From NCBI GenBank assembly GCA_017646485.1, contig JAGCML010000274.1, positions 1 through 6,978 of the forward strand: DNA of 6,978 nt, in the 5' to 3' direction. This document shows, in pieces, positions 1-6,394 of this stretch. How positions within the stretch are numbered: the first letter of the stretch is position 1; the number at the start of each line of letters is the position of its first letter. The notes beneath the pieces were generated by a model that was given only the letters and a program-made list of their open reading frames with translations, ran no database searches and was not told where the DNA came from. A program made the position numbers and the translations under genes. This DNA comes from Kiritimatiellia bacterium. GTDB lineage: Bacteria > Verrucomicrobiota > Kiritimatiellia > RFP12 > DVOR01.

Positions 1-1
1 T

Positions 2-982
2 CTATTGGCTTTTCTTTTCGTTATGGCAGGGTGTAATGACAGTGAGAATGACTTAGAACAGCGTGCGCATTTAGGGGATGTTGCGGCGCAGTTTGAGTTG
101 GCGCAATGTTACATTCATGGAGAGGGTGTAGCCCGTGATGCTGAACAAGCCGTGAAGTGGTGGCAGGAGGCGGCAGAACAGGGACATGCGAAGGCGCAAT
201 ATAGCTTAGGTGTTGCGTATCAGCATGGAGATGGCGTCACAAAGGATGTTGAAAAGGCGGTTCAATGGTTTCAAAAGTCTGCCGAACAAGATCTTCCTCA
301 GGCTCAGTTCAATTTGGCACGTTGCTATTATGAAGGATTAGGGGTGCCAAAAGATGTCGTGCAGGCCGTGCAGTGGTATCAGAAAGCGGCTGAAAAGGGG
401 TATTTATTTGCGCAGTGTAATTTAGGGTTGTGTTATCTTCACGGAGAGGGGGTTGAAAGGGATGGTCTGAAGGCTGTAGAATGGTTAGAAAAAGCGGCAG
501 GACAAGGGGATGCGTTAGCACAAAATGAACTTGGAAGGTGCTACATAAAAGGTGGAGATAGTATTTCTAAAAATTCAGCTTTGGCTTTTCAATGGTTTCA
601 AAAGTCGGCCGAACAGGGAAATGCAGATGGGCAAGCTTATCTTGCTATGTGTTACCACTTTGGCGAGGGGACAGAAGTAGACATGGAAAAGGCCATCACG
701 TGGTATCAAAAGGCTGCGCAACAGGATAATGTCAGTGCGTTAATGAACTTGGCTGGATACTATCGTGATCGAGATCAAAAAGCGATGTTTAACTGCCTTA
801 AGAAGGCTGCGGAATTGGGCGATTCAGAAGCCTCATTGATGCTTGGGCTCTGTTATTTTGACGGGCGTGGAGTGAAGGCGGACCTTGAAAAGGCTGCGTA
901 TTGGATGAAAAAGTCTGCTGCGCAAGGAAATGAATATGCGAAAGAATTGTTGAACAAGAAACCGTTCTCAATGTTTTTCTAA
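2..982 (+). CDS. Sel1-repeat (TPR-like) lipoprotein, 5' end outside window
   Basis: The frame is open to the left edge, so the true start is upstream. Numbering from the TTG at 5, a hydrophobic run LAFLFVMAGC ends in a lipobox with Cys10, so this is probably a lipid-anchored envelope protein. Residues 25-308 contain eight Sel1 repeats, six of the usual 36 residues, with the pattern A-x-x-x-LGxxYxxGxGVxxDxxKAxxWxxKAAxQG. Repeat 5 (about 169-205) has lost the GxGV loop (GGDSISKN instead), and repeat 7 (about 242-272) is short, with YRDRDQKA in place of the loop. A 17-residue tail follows. Sel1 proteins are alpha-solenoid scaffolds that bind other proteins; nothing here identifies the partner. 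A gap of about 600 bases and a fresh promoter separate it from the pilus block, so a shared role is not implied. The family call is secure; the function is unknown. Confidence 0.93.
   Translation, partial: LLAFLFVMAGCNDSENDLEQRAHLGDVAAQFELAQCYIHGEGVARDAEQAVKWWQEAAEQGHAKAQYSLGVAYQHGDGVTKDVEKAVQWFQKSAEQDLPQAQFNLARCYYEGLGVPKDVVQAVQWYQKAAEKGYLFAQCNLGLCYLHGEGVERDGLKAVEWLEKAAGQGDALAQNELGRCYIKGGDSISKNSALAFQWFQKSAEQGNADGQAYLAMCYHFGEGTEVDMEKAITWYQKAAQQDNVSALMNLAGYYRDRDQKAMFNCLKKAAELGDSEASLMLGLCYFDGRGVKADLEKAAYWMKKSAAQGNEYAKELLNKKPFSMFF
77..928 (+). repeat. Eight Sel1 repeats at coding level (about 108 bp each)
   Basis: The units encode 36-residue helix-turn-helix repeats and have mostly diverged at DNA level. 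The exception is a nearly identical patch: TTCAATGGTTTCAAAAGTC at 261-279 recurs at 588-606, and the match continues through one mismatch to 288 and 615 (27 of 28 bases). These lie at the equivalent position of repeats 2 and 5. Such local identity suggests unit duplication or gene conversion inside the array. Confidence 0.85.
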
Positions 983-1515
983 TTTGATTGGGTTAAGATT
1001 GGATTGGGGAATCCCAACTTATCGTGACGGATCGTCGTAAAAGAGGGCGCAATTCGCTATGGCTATAGTGAACTGCGTGATTTTTAAAATGTTCATTATG
1101 CATAAGGTTTGAGAACTTGAGTTTGTCGTGTGATTTTTAGGTGATATTTCTGTGGACCGAGTTGTATAAAAACTGTAAATGAAGCGTTAAGTGGGGCGCT
1201 AAGAATGTTACGCAGATGTATTAAGTTGTGGCATGAGAGTTTAGAACGGAGGGAGAATGCGATAAGAGACAAATTCTTCAAAAGAACGGGAACGCGAGGG
1301 TGTGTATTTCAAGAAGGTCGCAAATGGGTGTGTTGAGATATTGGGAAAGCGCACAATTATTAAAAAGTTATTATTATTAGTAGGTGAGGGGACGTGTATT
1401 AGACGGCAAAGAGATATTAGGTAATTGTGGAGATATTGTTTTGTATGTAAAGTATTGTGTTGCGTAAGAGGACTGCGATTCCTGTAAAAAAGTGTAGAAA
1501 AGCGTAGTAGAAGTC
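983..1515. other. Long gap between genes, G-rich and C-poor, no convincing gene
   Basis: No reading frame here has a good ribosome binding site plus a recognisable product. The composition is skewed on the + strand: bases 1381-1500 have 37 G and 8 C. It contains a weak stem (TTGGG 1004-1008 with CCCAA 1013-1017) lacking a following T-run, a (TTA)4 tract at 1368-1379, and three GAGATATT octamers at 1335, 1411 and 1430. Two stretches read like protein fragments but carry stops or a frame change: about 984-1084 and 1145-1333. I recognise no tRNA or known RNA. It could be a regulatory or transcribed non-coding region, or the remains of a decayed gene. Confidence 0.6.
1335..1437 (+). repeat. Three copies of octamer GAGATATT upstream of the pilus promoter
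   Basis: Copies lie at 1335-1342, 1411-1418 and 1430-1437. The first two extend as GAGATATTRGG. The last two start 19 bp apart, close to two helical turns. The last copy ends about 80 bp before the -35 element of the promoter at 1516. This could be an activator site array, but the region is biased in composition and chance is not excluded. Confidence 0.3.
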
Positions 1516-1544
1516 TTGACGGATGAAAAAAATACAGTTATACT
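1516..1544 (+). promoter_or_regulatory. Sigma70-type promoter of the pilus-like operon
   Basis: The -35 element is TTGACG (1516-1521) and the -10 element TATACT (1539-1544), separated by exactly 17 bases; both are one base from consensus. Transcription would begin near 1551, giving a leader of about 44 nt before the ATG at 1595. A 13-bp perfect inverted repeat ACAGT-TAT-ACTGT (1534-1546) covers the -10 box and could be an operator. A short stem GGGA/TCCC (1566-1569 with 1574-1577) lies in the leader just before the Shine-Dalgarno sequence. The promoter overlaps an earlier in-frame ATG at 1523, which rules that codon out as the start for this transcript. Confidence 0.8.
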
Positions 1545-1580
1545 GTCTTTTGTCAATATGGTATAGGGATGAATCCCCTG

Positions 1581-1587
1581 AAAGGAG
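1581..1587 (+). promoter_or_regulatory. Ribosome binding site deciding the start at 1595
   Basis: AAAGGAG is followed after 7 nt by ATG at 1595. This codon, unlike the in-frame ATG at 1523, opens directly onto a typical signal peptide. Confidence 0.85.
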
Positions 1588-1594
1588 CCTAAAG

Positions 1595-2413
1595 ATGAAG
1601 TCATGGATGATGGTTTTATTGGTTGCACTTTGTGCGAGTTCTGTTATGGCACAGAGCAGAAATAGAAAGGGTGGCAATGCCGGCGGCGGTAAGTCGGAGC
1701 CCGGTCAAATGCTTGAAATTAAGGAAATTACTACGCTGGGTGGCGATAGTGACTATCTCGCAGTGGCCCCAACGACTGAAGAAAAGTGGAAGATGAAGAT
1801 TAACCACTCGGGCAGCTATGTGAAGGAAGGCGTGAAGGGGTGGCATTACTTTGAAGTGGCTTATAAGGTGGATCCTATCGGCACTGATGCTGCTGGTAAG
1901 AAGATGCCCATCCTCGTGATTCCTGAAGTGGAAATCACTTATGCGGTGCTTTATGATATGACCCAGTCCAAGCTCGCTGGTATGGTGAAGAAGAATGCTG
2001 ACAAGGCTGGCGGTGCAATCGGTTGGGAATCTCCGAAGCAGTTGAATGTGTTGCTCACTGAAACCGTCACCTACACGAGCATTACGCCGAATCGCGAACA
2101 CTATGCCGCCGTGGTGGTGCCTCCGAGCTCGGTGGCTGTCTATGGTAAGCCGATGGTCTTCTCGGTGCAGATTAAGGTGGATGGTATCCAGCAGGGTGAA
2201 ATCTTCACGCAGGCTGTGGGCGGCGCAAAGATTGACGGTAAGGAAATTGCCTCGCTTTTGGTTGGTCCCAAAAAGGAAAAGGTGGCTTGGTGGGAATCCA
2301 TCCAGAACAAGGCTCCTTCTGTAACGAAGGTGGAAGGCATCTTGCGTGATCGCTCGAATTCGCCGTTCGTCATGGTTGGCGATATGTACTATGACCAGGT
2401 GAAGAGCAAATAA
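1595..2413 (+). CDS. Secreted Amuc_1102-family pilus-like protein
   Basis: The product has 272 residues. MKSWMMVLLVALCASSVMAQ is a standard signal peptide with predicted cleavage after SVMA (Ala19), so the protein enters the periplasm or goes beyond. A basic, Gly-rich linker (residues 21-38, SRNRKGGNAGGGK) leads into a beta-rich domain (about 39-235) with many alternating hydrophobic strands, such as ILVIPEVEITYAVLY (106-120) and PMVFSVQIKVDG. The C-terminus is ILRDRSNSPFVMVGDMYYD. It is first in the block, 34 nt before the PilM fusion, which is the place of Amuc_1102 in Akkermansia. From memory, that protein has an immunoglobulin-like fold and is associated with pilus-like structures. I make the assignment mainly from position, size and the general strand pattern, not from aligned residues. 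The exact role is unknown: it could be a surface subunit or a periplasmic accessory protein. Confidence 0.75.
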   Translation: MKSWMMVLLVALCASSVMAQSRNRKGGNAGGGKSEPGQMLEIKEITTLGGDSDYLAVAPTTEEKWKMKINHSGSYVKEGVKGWHYFEVAYKVDPIGTDAAGKKMPILVIPEVEITYAVLYDMTQSKLAGMVKKNADKAGGAIGWESPKQLNVLLTETVTYTSITPNREHYAAVVVPPSSVAVYGKPMVFSVQIKVDGIQQGEIFTQAVGGAKIDGKEIASLLVGPKKEKVAWWESIQNKAPSVTKVEGILRDRSNSPFVMVGDMYYDQVKSK

Positions 2414-2447
2414 GTCTCTTGAATGTTCTGAACAATACGGATAATTT

Positions 2448-4124
2448 ATGGAACGTATTTTAACACTGAATATCGGCGCGACGCGTCTTGCGCTTGCCGA
2501 GTTTGAGGTCAGGTCCGGTCGCGGACCCGGCCTCTTGCGCTATACTTTCGGGGAATTGCCTGAAGGTGGCGCAGAGAATCCCGAAGCCTTTAGTATTGAC
2601 ATTGAGCAGACCTTACGCTCGATGATGGCAGGGGCCGGCATTCGTGCTGGACGCATCTATGTGGCACTCTCTGGTCAGATGGCCTTCCCGCGTTTCGTGA
2701 AGGTGCTCGCAGATAGCCAAGAGAAGATGGATGAGCAGATTCGCTTCGAAGTGGAACAAAATGTGCCCTTCCCGTTGAATGAAGCCATCTTCTCTCGTGC
2801 GTTGGTCGGTGCTCCCGAAGCTGGCGAACAGCATGTCATGATTGTGGCTGCGCGTGAGGCGTTGGTTACGGCCGTGACGCGTGCGCTGTTGAATACGGGT
2901 TGCGAACCTGAATTGGTGGATGTGGCACCCATTGCGCTCTACAACGCTGTGCGCTTTAACTATCCTGAAATGGAGGGTTGCACGCTGGTGGTTGATGTGG
3001 GGGCACGTTGCACGAACTTGGTCTTCGTGGAACAGGATCGCATCTTCTATCGTTCCATCCCCGTGGCGGGCAATACCATCACCGCAGAAATCGCTAAGGC
3101 GTTCAATATCTCCACCGAAGAGGCGGAAGTGTTGAAGTGCGAACGCGGTTTGGTGGCGCAGGGCGGTGCCTTCGCAGTGGATGATCCGGATATGGACCGC
3201 CTCTCAAAGGTGATTCGTAATGTGATGACGCGCTTGAACGCTGAAATCGCACGTTCGATCTCCTTCTATCGCAGCCAACAGGATGGTAGCGCTCCTTCGC
3301 AGATGCTTTTGACTGGCGCTACGGCGCAGTTGCCCTACATGCAGAACTTCTTTGAAGAAAAGCTGCAGATTGCGGTTGACTTCCTCAACCCCTTCCAGTC
3401 GGTCACCTATCCGACGCATGTGGATGCAGAACAGTTTGGCCATGACGCCTTCTCCTTGCCCGTGTTGGTGGGCTTGGCTTTGCGTCGCGGTTTGACCTGC
3501 CCGATGGAAATCAATCTCGTGTCGCAGGATATTGTGGCACGTAAGGTTTTCCGTCGTCGTTTGCCCTTCTTAGGCTTGGCTGCCGCAGGTATGGTGGCAA
3601 CGTTGGTGACGTGGTGCTTCTTTGTGAACAATTTGAAGGTCGCCTATGTGAGCCAACAGGAAACGATTGAAGATCGTATCAGTGCTTACCAGAACGAGAA
3701 GGATCGTTATGATGCCATCGACCGTAAGGCAAAGACTGCCGCAACGCGTGCAGATGCCTATCGTACGCTGTTGAAGCGTCGTGGTCAGTGGATGGGCATG
3801 ATGGTCGCCATTGATAAGGCAGTCCCGAATGGCCTCTGGGTGACAAGCCTGAAGGCAAAGCGTCAGGACGATGCCTTACAGGGTGTAGACCTCACCGTCT
3901 CTGCATGGAAGGACTTGGAACCGAAGTTGGTCAAGAAGGGTAAAACCATCGCTGAAACCATCGCCGATCGCCTTGCTGAACAGGAAATCTTCTCTGATGA
4001 TGTGAAGGATATTTCGATTAGCAAGATCAATCAGAGCGTGGATTGGATGACCTCTTTTGATATCACTGCCAAACTTAAAGGCGTGGAAGCTCCGAAAGCA
4101 AACACCCGCCGCAATCGGAGGTAA
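2448..4124 (+). CDS. pilM: PilM-PilN fusion, Amuc_1101-like inner-membrane pilus assembly protein
   Basis: The product has 558 residues. Residues 1-350 are a PilM/FtsA actin-like ATP-binding domain: phosphate-1 LNIGATRLALAEFE (7-20), the PilM signature EQIRFEVEQNVPFPLNEA (96-113), phosphate-2 VVDVGARCTNLVFVE (181-195) and the adenosine-side motif LLTGATAQLP (287-296). Then comes EINLVSQD (354-361), which resembles the cytoplasmic INLLPxR peptide of PilN, a basic stretch VARKVFRRR, one membrane helix (about 372-393), a coiled coil (about 396-430) and a periplasmic PilN-like domain (about 440-545), ending in a basic tail RRNRR. In classical systems PilM and PilN are separate and PilM binds the PilN peptide; here they are one chain. 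The ATG at 2448 fits the PilM N-terminus, but its Shine-Dalgarno is weak (ACGGA, 6 nt away), so translation may partly depend on the gene before. PilM is certain; the PilN part is well supported by motif and topology. Confidence 0.92.
   Translation: MERILTLNIGATRLALAEFEVRSGRGPGLLRYTFGELPEGGAENPEAFSIDIEQTLRSMMAGAGIRAGRIYVALSGQMAFPRFVKVLADSQEKMDEQIRFEVEQNVPFPLNEAIFSRALVGAPEAGEQHVMIVAAREALVTAVTRALLNTGCEPELVDVAPIALYNAVRFNYPEMEGCTLVVDVGARCTNLVFVEQDRIFYRSIPVAGNTITAEIAKAFNISTEEAEVLKCERGLVAQGGAFAVDDPDMDRLSKVIRNVMTRLNAEIARSISFYRSQQDGSAPSQMLLTGATAQLPYMQNFFEEKLQIAVDFLNPFQSVTYPTHVDAEQFGHDAFSLPVLVGLALRRGLTCPMEINLVSQDIVARKVFRRRLPFLGLAAAGMVATLVTWCFFVNNLKVAYVSQQETIEDRISAYQNEKDRYDAIDRKAKTAATRADAYRTLLKRRGQWMGMMVAIDKAVPNGLWVTSLKAKRQDDALQGVDLTVSAWKDLEPKLVKKGKTIAETIADRLAEQEIFSDDVKDISISKINQSVDWMTSFDITAKLKGVEAPKANTRRNRR
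4117..4121 (+). promoter_or_regulatory. Ribosome binding site inside the end of the PilM fusion gene
   Basis: GGAGG lies within the last codons of the preceding gene and 9 nt before ATG 4131. Only 6 nt separate the TAA (4122-4124) from the next start, which suggests translational coupling of the PilM-N and PilO-type proteins. Confidence 0.8.
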
Positions 4125-4130
4125 GCAACT

Positions 4131-5252
4131 ATGGATCCTAAACAAAAGATGATTTTCGGCGTTGTAGCCGGTTTGTGCGGTGCGGTGATTATCGCACTCG
4201 CTGCATGGCTCTTCAACCAAATCGGCGCAATGAACGAAGCGCATGAAGCGCGCGATTCGGCGGAGTCGCAGATTCGTAGTTACTACGACGAAACCCCTTA
4301 TCCTTCAAAGGCAAACTGCGATATCCGTAAAAAGGATGAAGCAACCTCTACGGAAGTGGCAGACGCCGCACGGAAATTGCTTGAACTGAACTTGGAATTT
4401 CCGAAAGATGAAACGCCTTCGCAGTTCGTGACGCGTGTAGCAAATACCATTCATGACTTGGATGCACGCAAGAACGCTAAGCGCGTGGAAATCTTTGATG
4501 GCGCAGCCAAGAACAAAAAGGCCGCCGCTGCCGCTGCAGAACCCGAGATGGATTACGCATTCGGGCGTTATGTCCAGAAGGGCGAGCTCCCCAAGGATAC
4601 TGATGTGCCGCGCTTGGCCTATCAGTTCGCGGTGATTGAACATGTCTGCGACATCCTCTTAGATGCTGGCGCACTCACGATTACGCAGGTCACGCGTGAA
4701 ATGTTTGATGATGCCAAGAATGCGGAAGCTGAAGAGACCAATAAGCGCAATGCGCGCCGTTCTTCGCGCCGTTCGGCAAAGGATGAGAAGAAGACCGAAA
4801 CCACCGGCGTGCAACTCCCTGATGAGTTGGCAAAGGATGGCGTTACGGCAGAGGCCTTCTCGGTCTCCTTCCGTGCAAATTACGCCACCATTGCGAAGGT
4901 CATGAATGCGCTCGCTGAAGATAAGCTCTTCGTGGTGGTGACCGACCTCTCCTTTAGGAATCCGATGGATTTGCGGATGCGCGTGGCTGAAATCGTGAAG
5001 CGCCGCGAATCTGCCGTGGCCGCTGCCGCACGCCGTAATCGTTCCAAGAAGGACGAAGAGCAGGCCGCAGAACCCGAAAAGGATGTCGCGCTCTTTGAAA
5101 CGGCTAAGCCTGCAGAACGTCTCATCAGCGATCCCGAAAATGCGATGCCCATGGAAGTGTCCTTGAAGTTCGAGGTCTACTCTGTGCCACCAGCAGAAAC
5201 ACCCGCTGAAGAAGCTGCTCCTGCTGAAGCCGCCGCGGAAACAGCTGAATAA
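4131..5252 (+). CDS. Amuc_1100-family PilO-type pilus-like protein
   Basis: The product has 373 residues. It has a single N-terminal membrane helix (about 8-28, IFGVVAGLCGAVIIALAAWLF) after a short basic cytoplasmic end, a helical/coiled-coil part (33-90), then two compact alpha/beta segments. The segments SQFVTRVANTIHD, RLAYQFAVIEHVCDILLDAG, EAFSVSFRANYATIAKVMNAL and MPMEVSLKFEVY resemble, in the same order, parts of Akkermansia Amuc_1100 as I recall it (for example MPLEIAFQGDRESVLKAMNA). PilO proteins have this topology and pair with PilN in the periplasm. It is longer than Amuc_1100 (about 317 residues). The extra length includes two Lys/Arg-rich low-complexity inserts (about 196-226 and 290-317), an Ala run (131-136) and an Ala/Glu/Pro tail (353-373). 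Its position after PilM-N supports the PilO role. Any host-signalling activity like that reported for Amuc_1100 cannot be inferred from the sequence. Confidence 0.87.
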   Translation: MDPKQKMIFGVVAGLCGAVIIALAAWLFNQIGAMNEAHEARDSAESQIRSYYDETPYPSKANCDIRKKDEATSTEVADAARKLLELNLEFPKDETPSQFVTRVANTIHDLDARKNAKRVEIFDGAAKNKKAAAAAAEPEMDYAFGRYVQKGELPKDTDVPRLAYQFAVIEHVCDILLDAGALTITQVTREMFDDAKNAEAEETNKRNARRSSRRSAKDEKKTETTGVQLPDELAKDGVTAEAFSVSFRANYATIAKVMNALAEDKLFVVVTDLSFRNPMDLRMRVAEIVKRRESAVAAAARRNRSKKDEEQAAEPEKDVALFETAKPAERLISDPENAMPMEVSLKFEVYSVPPAETPAEEAAPAEAAAETAE

Positions 5253-5253
5253 C

Positions 5254-5260
5254 GGAAGGA
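5254..5260 (+). promoter_or_regulatory. Ribosome binding site of the Amuc_1099-like gene
   Basis: GGAAGGA begins one base after the TAA of the previous gene and lies 9 nt before ATG 5270. It supports this start and operon-style translation. Confidence 0.8.
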
Positions 5261-5269
5261 ATACACCCA

Positions 5270-6394
5270 ATGGATAAGCAACTTCCTCCATTTTTAAAAC
5301 ACTATGACCGCCTCGCCGCTGTCGCAGTGCTCATCATCCTCTTGCTTTCGCTCCTCTTCTTAGTATTGAAGGGGGTGGAGTTGCAACAGGAAGTCAGCGA
5401 GTATGATGCTGACCTCGAAGCTGGCCAACCCTCCACCTCGCAGTTGACCCCCTTGGAAAATACTGCCGATCTCGCCCTCGTGGCCGCTGTTGCAAAGCCT
5501 GACGCAACGATGTTGCTCGCCAAGCAGGAACGCCCTGACCAGCCGAACCTCGGCACCGCTGAACGCCGTTTGCTCTGCGTGAAGTGTGTGAAGCCAATCG
5601 CTTGGGGGCTTGAAACATGTTCCTTCTGCGCCGCTGCGCAGCCGAAGGAAGAAAAGATTGACCTCACCGCAGTTGACCGCGATGGCGATGGTATTCCTGA
5701 CTTGGAAGAATTGAAGCTCTCCATGGATCCTGAAGATGCAAATGATGCAGACCTCGATAAGGATAATGACGGCTTCACCAACATTGAAGAATATCTCGCA
5801 AAGACGGATATGGCTGATCCCAAGAGCCACCCTGGCTATGAGACCCGTATCAGCGTGAAGGGTATTCAGGGAACGAAGTTGCGCATTCGTGCCACCAGCA
5901 AGATGCAGCTTCCTTCCACGAAGGACGCTGATGGTAAGACGGTGTCGCACTATCAGGTCACCTTCGTTTCTGTCGATGAAGACGGCAATCTGGGCACAAA
6001 GCCCGTGCGTGCAAAGGATGGCGAACCTATCGGTAAGACGGGCTTCATCTTCGAACGCTATAACGAATTGCCCAAAAAACAATTTTACGTCGGTGAACAC
6101 AAGCAGTTGCGAATCGTGGATGTTTCCACGGTGGACCTGAAGCGTGTCGCTGATGGTAAGAAGGTCACGACCGTTTATTATGACACAAATAATCCTGAAT
6201 GGCCCGGTGATCCGCTCCTCGAACAACGCGCAACACTCGAATTTGATGTGCCAGGCGTTGAACCAGTAACGGTCGCACCAGGCGCAAAGTTCAAGATTAA
6301 GGGCGAAGAATACGCAGTTTTAAGCGTTGACGCAGATAAAAAAGTGGTTCGCATACAGAAAAATGCGAATAAATCGGTTTTTGACTTGAAATAA
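5270..6394 (+). CDS. Amuc_1099-like pilus system protein (pilP position) with Cys knuckle and EF-hand-type loops
   Basis: The product has 374 residues. A basic N-terminus (LKHYDRL) and one membrane helix (about 14-34) suggest an N-in anchor with the rest in the periplasm. After a linker, Cys103, Cys106, Cys117 and Cys120 form CxxC-x10-CxxC (CVKC...CSFC), which looks like a zinc ribbon. Two perfect 12-residue EF-hand-type loops follow: Asp136-x-Asp138-x-Asp140-Gly...Glu147 and Asp163-x-Asp165-x-Asp167-Gly...Glu174, with the spacing of the calcium repeats common in PVC secreted proteins. Residues 190-374 are beta-rich, ending with a small module (GAKFKIKGEEYAVLSVD) that could correspond to the secretin-binding domain of PilP or GspC; this is inference from pattern and position. 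It sits between the PilO-type gene and the presumed secretin gene, exactly where pilP lies in pilMNOPQ. Unlike classical PilP it has no lipobox. Confidence 0.8.
   Translation: MDKQLPPFLKHYDRLAAVAVLIILLLSLLFLVLKGVELQQEVSEYDADLEAGQPSTSQLTPLENTADLALVAAVAKPDATMLLAKQERPDQPNLGTAERRLLCVKCVKPIAWGLETCSFCAAAQPKEEKIDLTAVDRDGDGIPDLEELKLSMDPEDANDADLDKDNDGFTNIEEYLAKTDMADPKSHPGYETRISVKGIQGTKLRIRATSKMQLPSTKDADGKTVSHYQVTFVSVDEDGNLGTKPVRAKDGEPIGKTGFIFERYNELPKKQFYVGEHKQLRIVDVSTVDLKRVADGKKVTTVYYDTNNPEWPGDPLLEQRATLEFDVPGVEPVTVAPGAKFKIKGEEYAVLSVDADKKVVRIQKNANKSVFDLK

Noticed and set aside
1001..1020. Terminator after the Sel1 gene (TTGGG-GAAT-CCCAA)
   Set aside because: The stem is only 5 bp and no T-run follows.
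1096..1281. 61-codon - strand frame in the gap
   Set aside because: No recognisable product or ribosome binding site; overlaps another equally long open stretch on the + strand, so local composition probably explains both.
1523..1594. Longer form of the Amuc_1102-like protein starting at ATG 1523
   Set aside because: This ATG lies between the -35 and -10 boxes and upstream of the expected transcript start. ATG 1595 has a good Shine-Dalgarno and opens onto a signal peptide.
1417..1677. - strand frames of 83-86 codons crossing the operon promoter
   Set aside because: They span the clear + strand promoter, ribosome binding site and signal peptide; no ribosome binding site or known family seen.
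1616..2101. 161-codon - strand frame
   Set aside because: It is antisense to the Amuc_1102-like gene, with no start signal or family resemblance.
2423..2431. GTTCTGAAC palindrome between the first two operon genes
   Set aside because: Short, unrepeated, and not near a promoter; expected by chance.
5360..6226. 288-codon open frame on the - strand
   Set aside because: It lies wholly opposite a well-supported gene with metal-binding motifs, crosses no gap, and has no recognisable domain. It is a by-product of codon bias on the coding strand.
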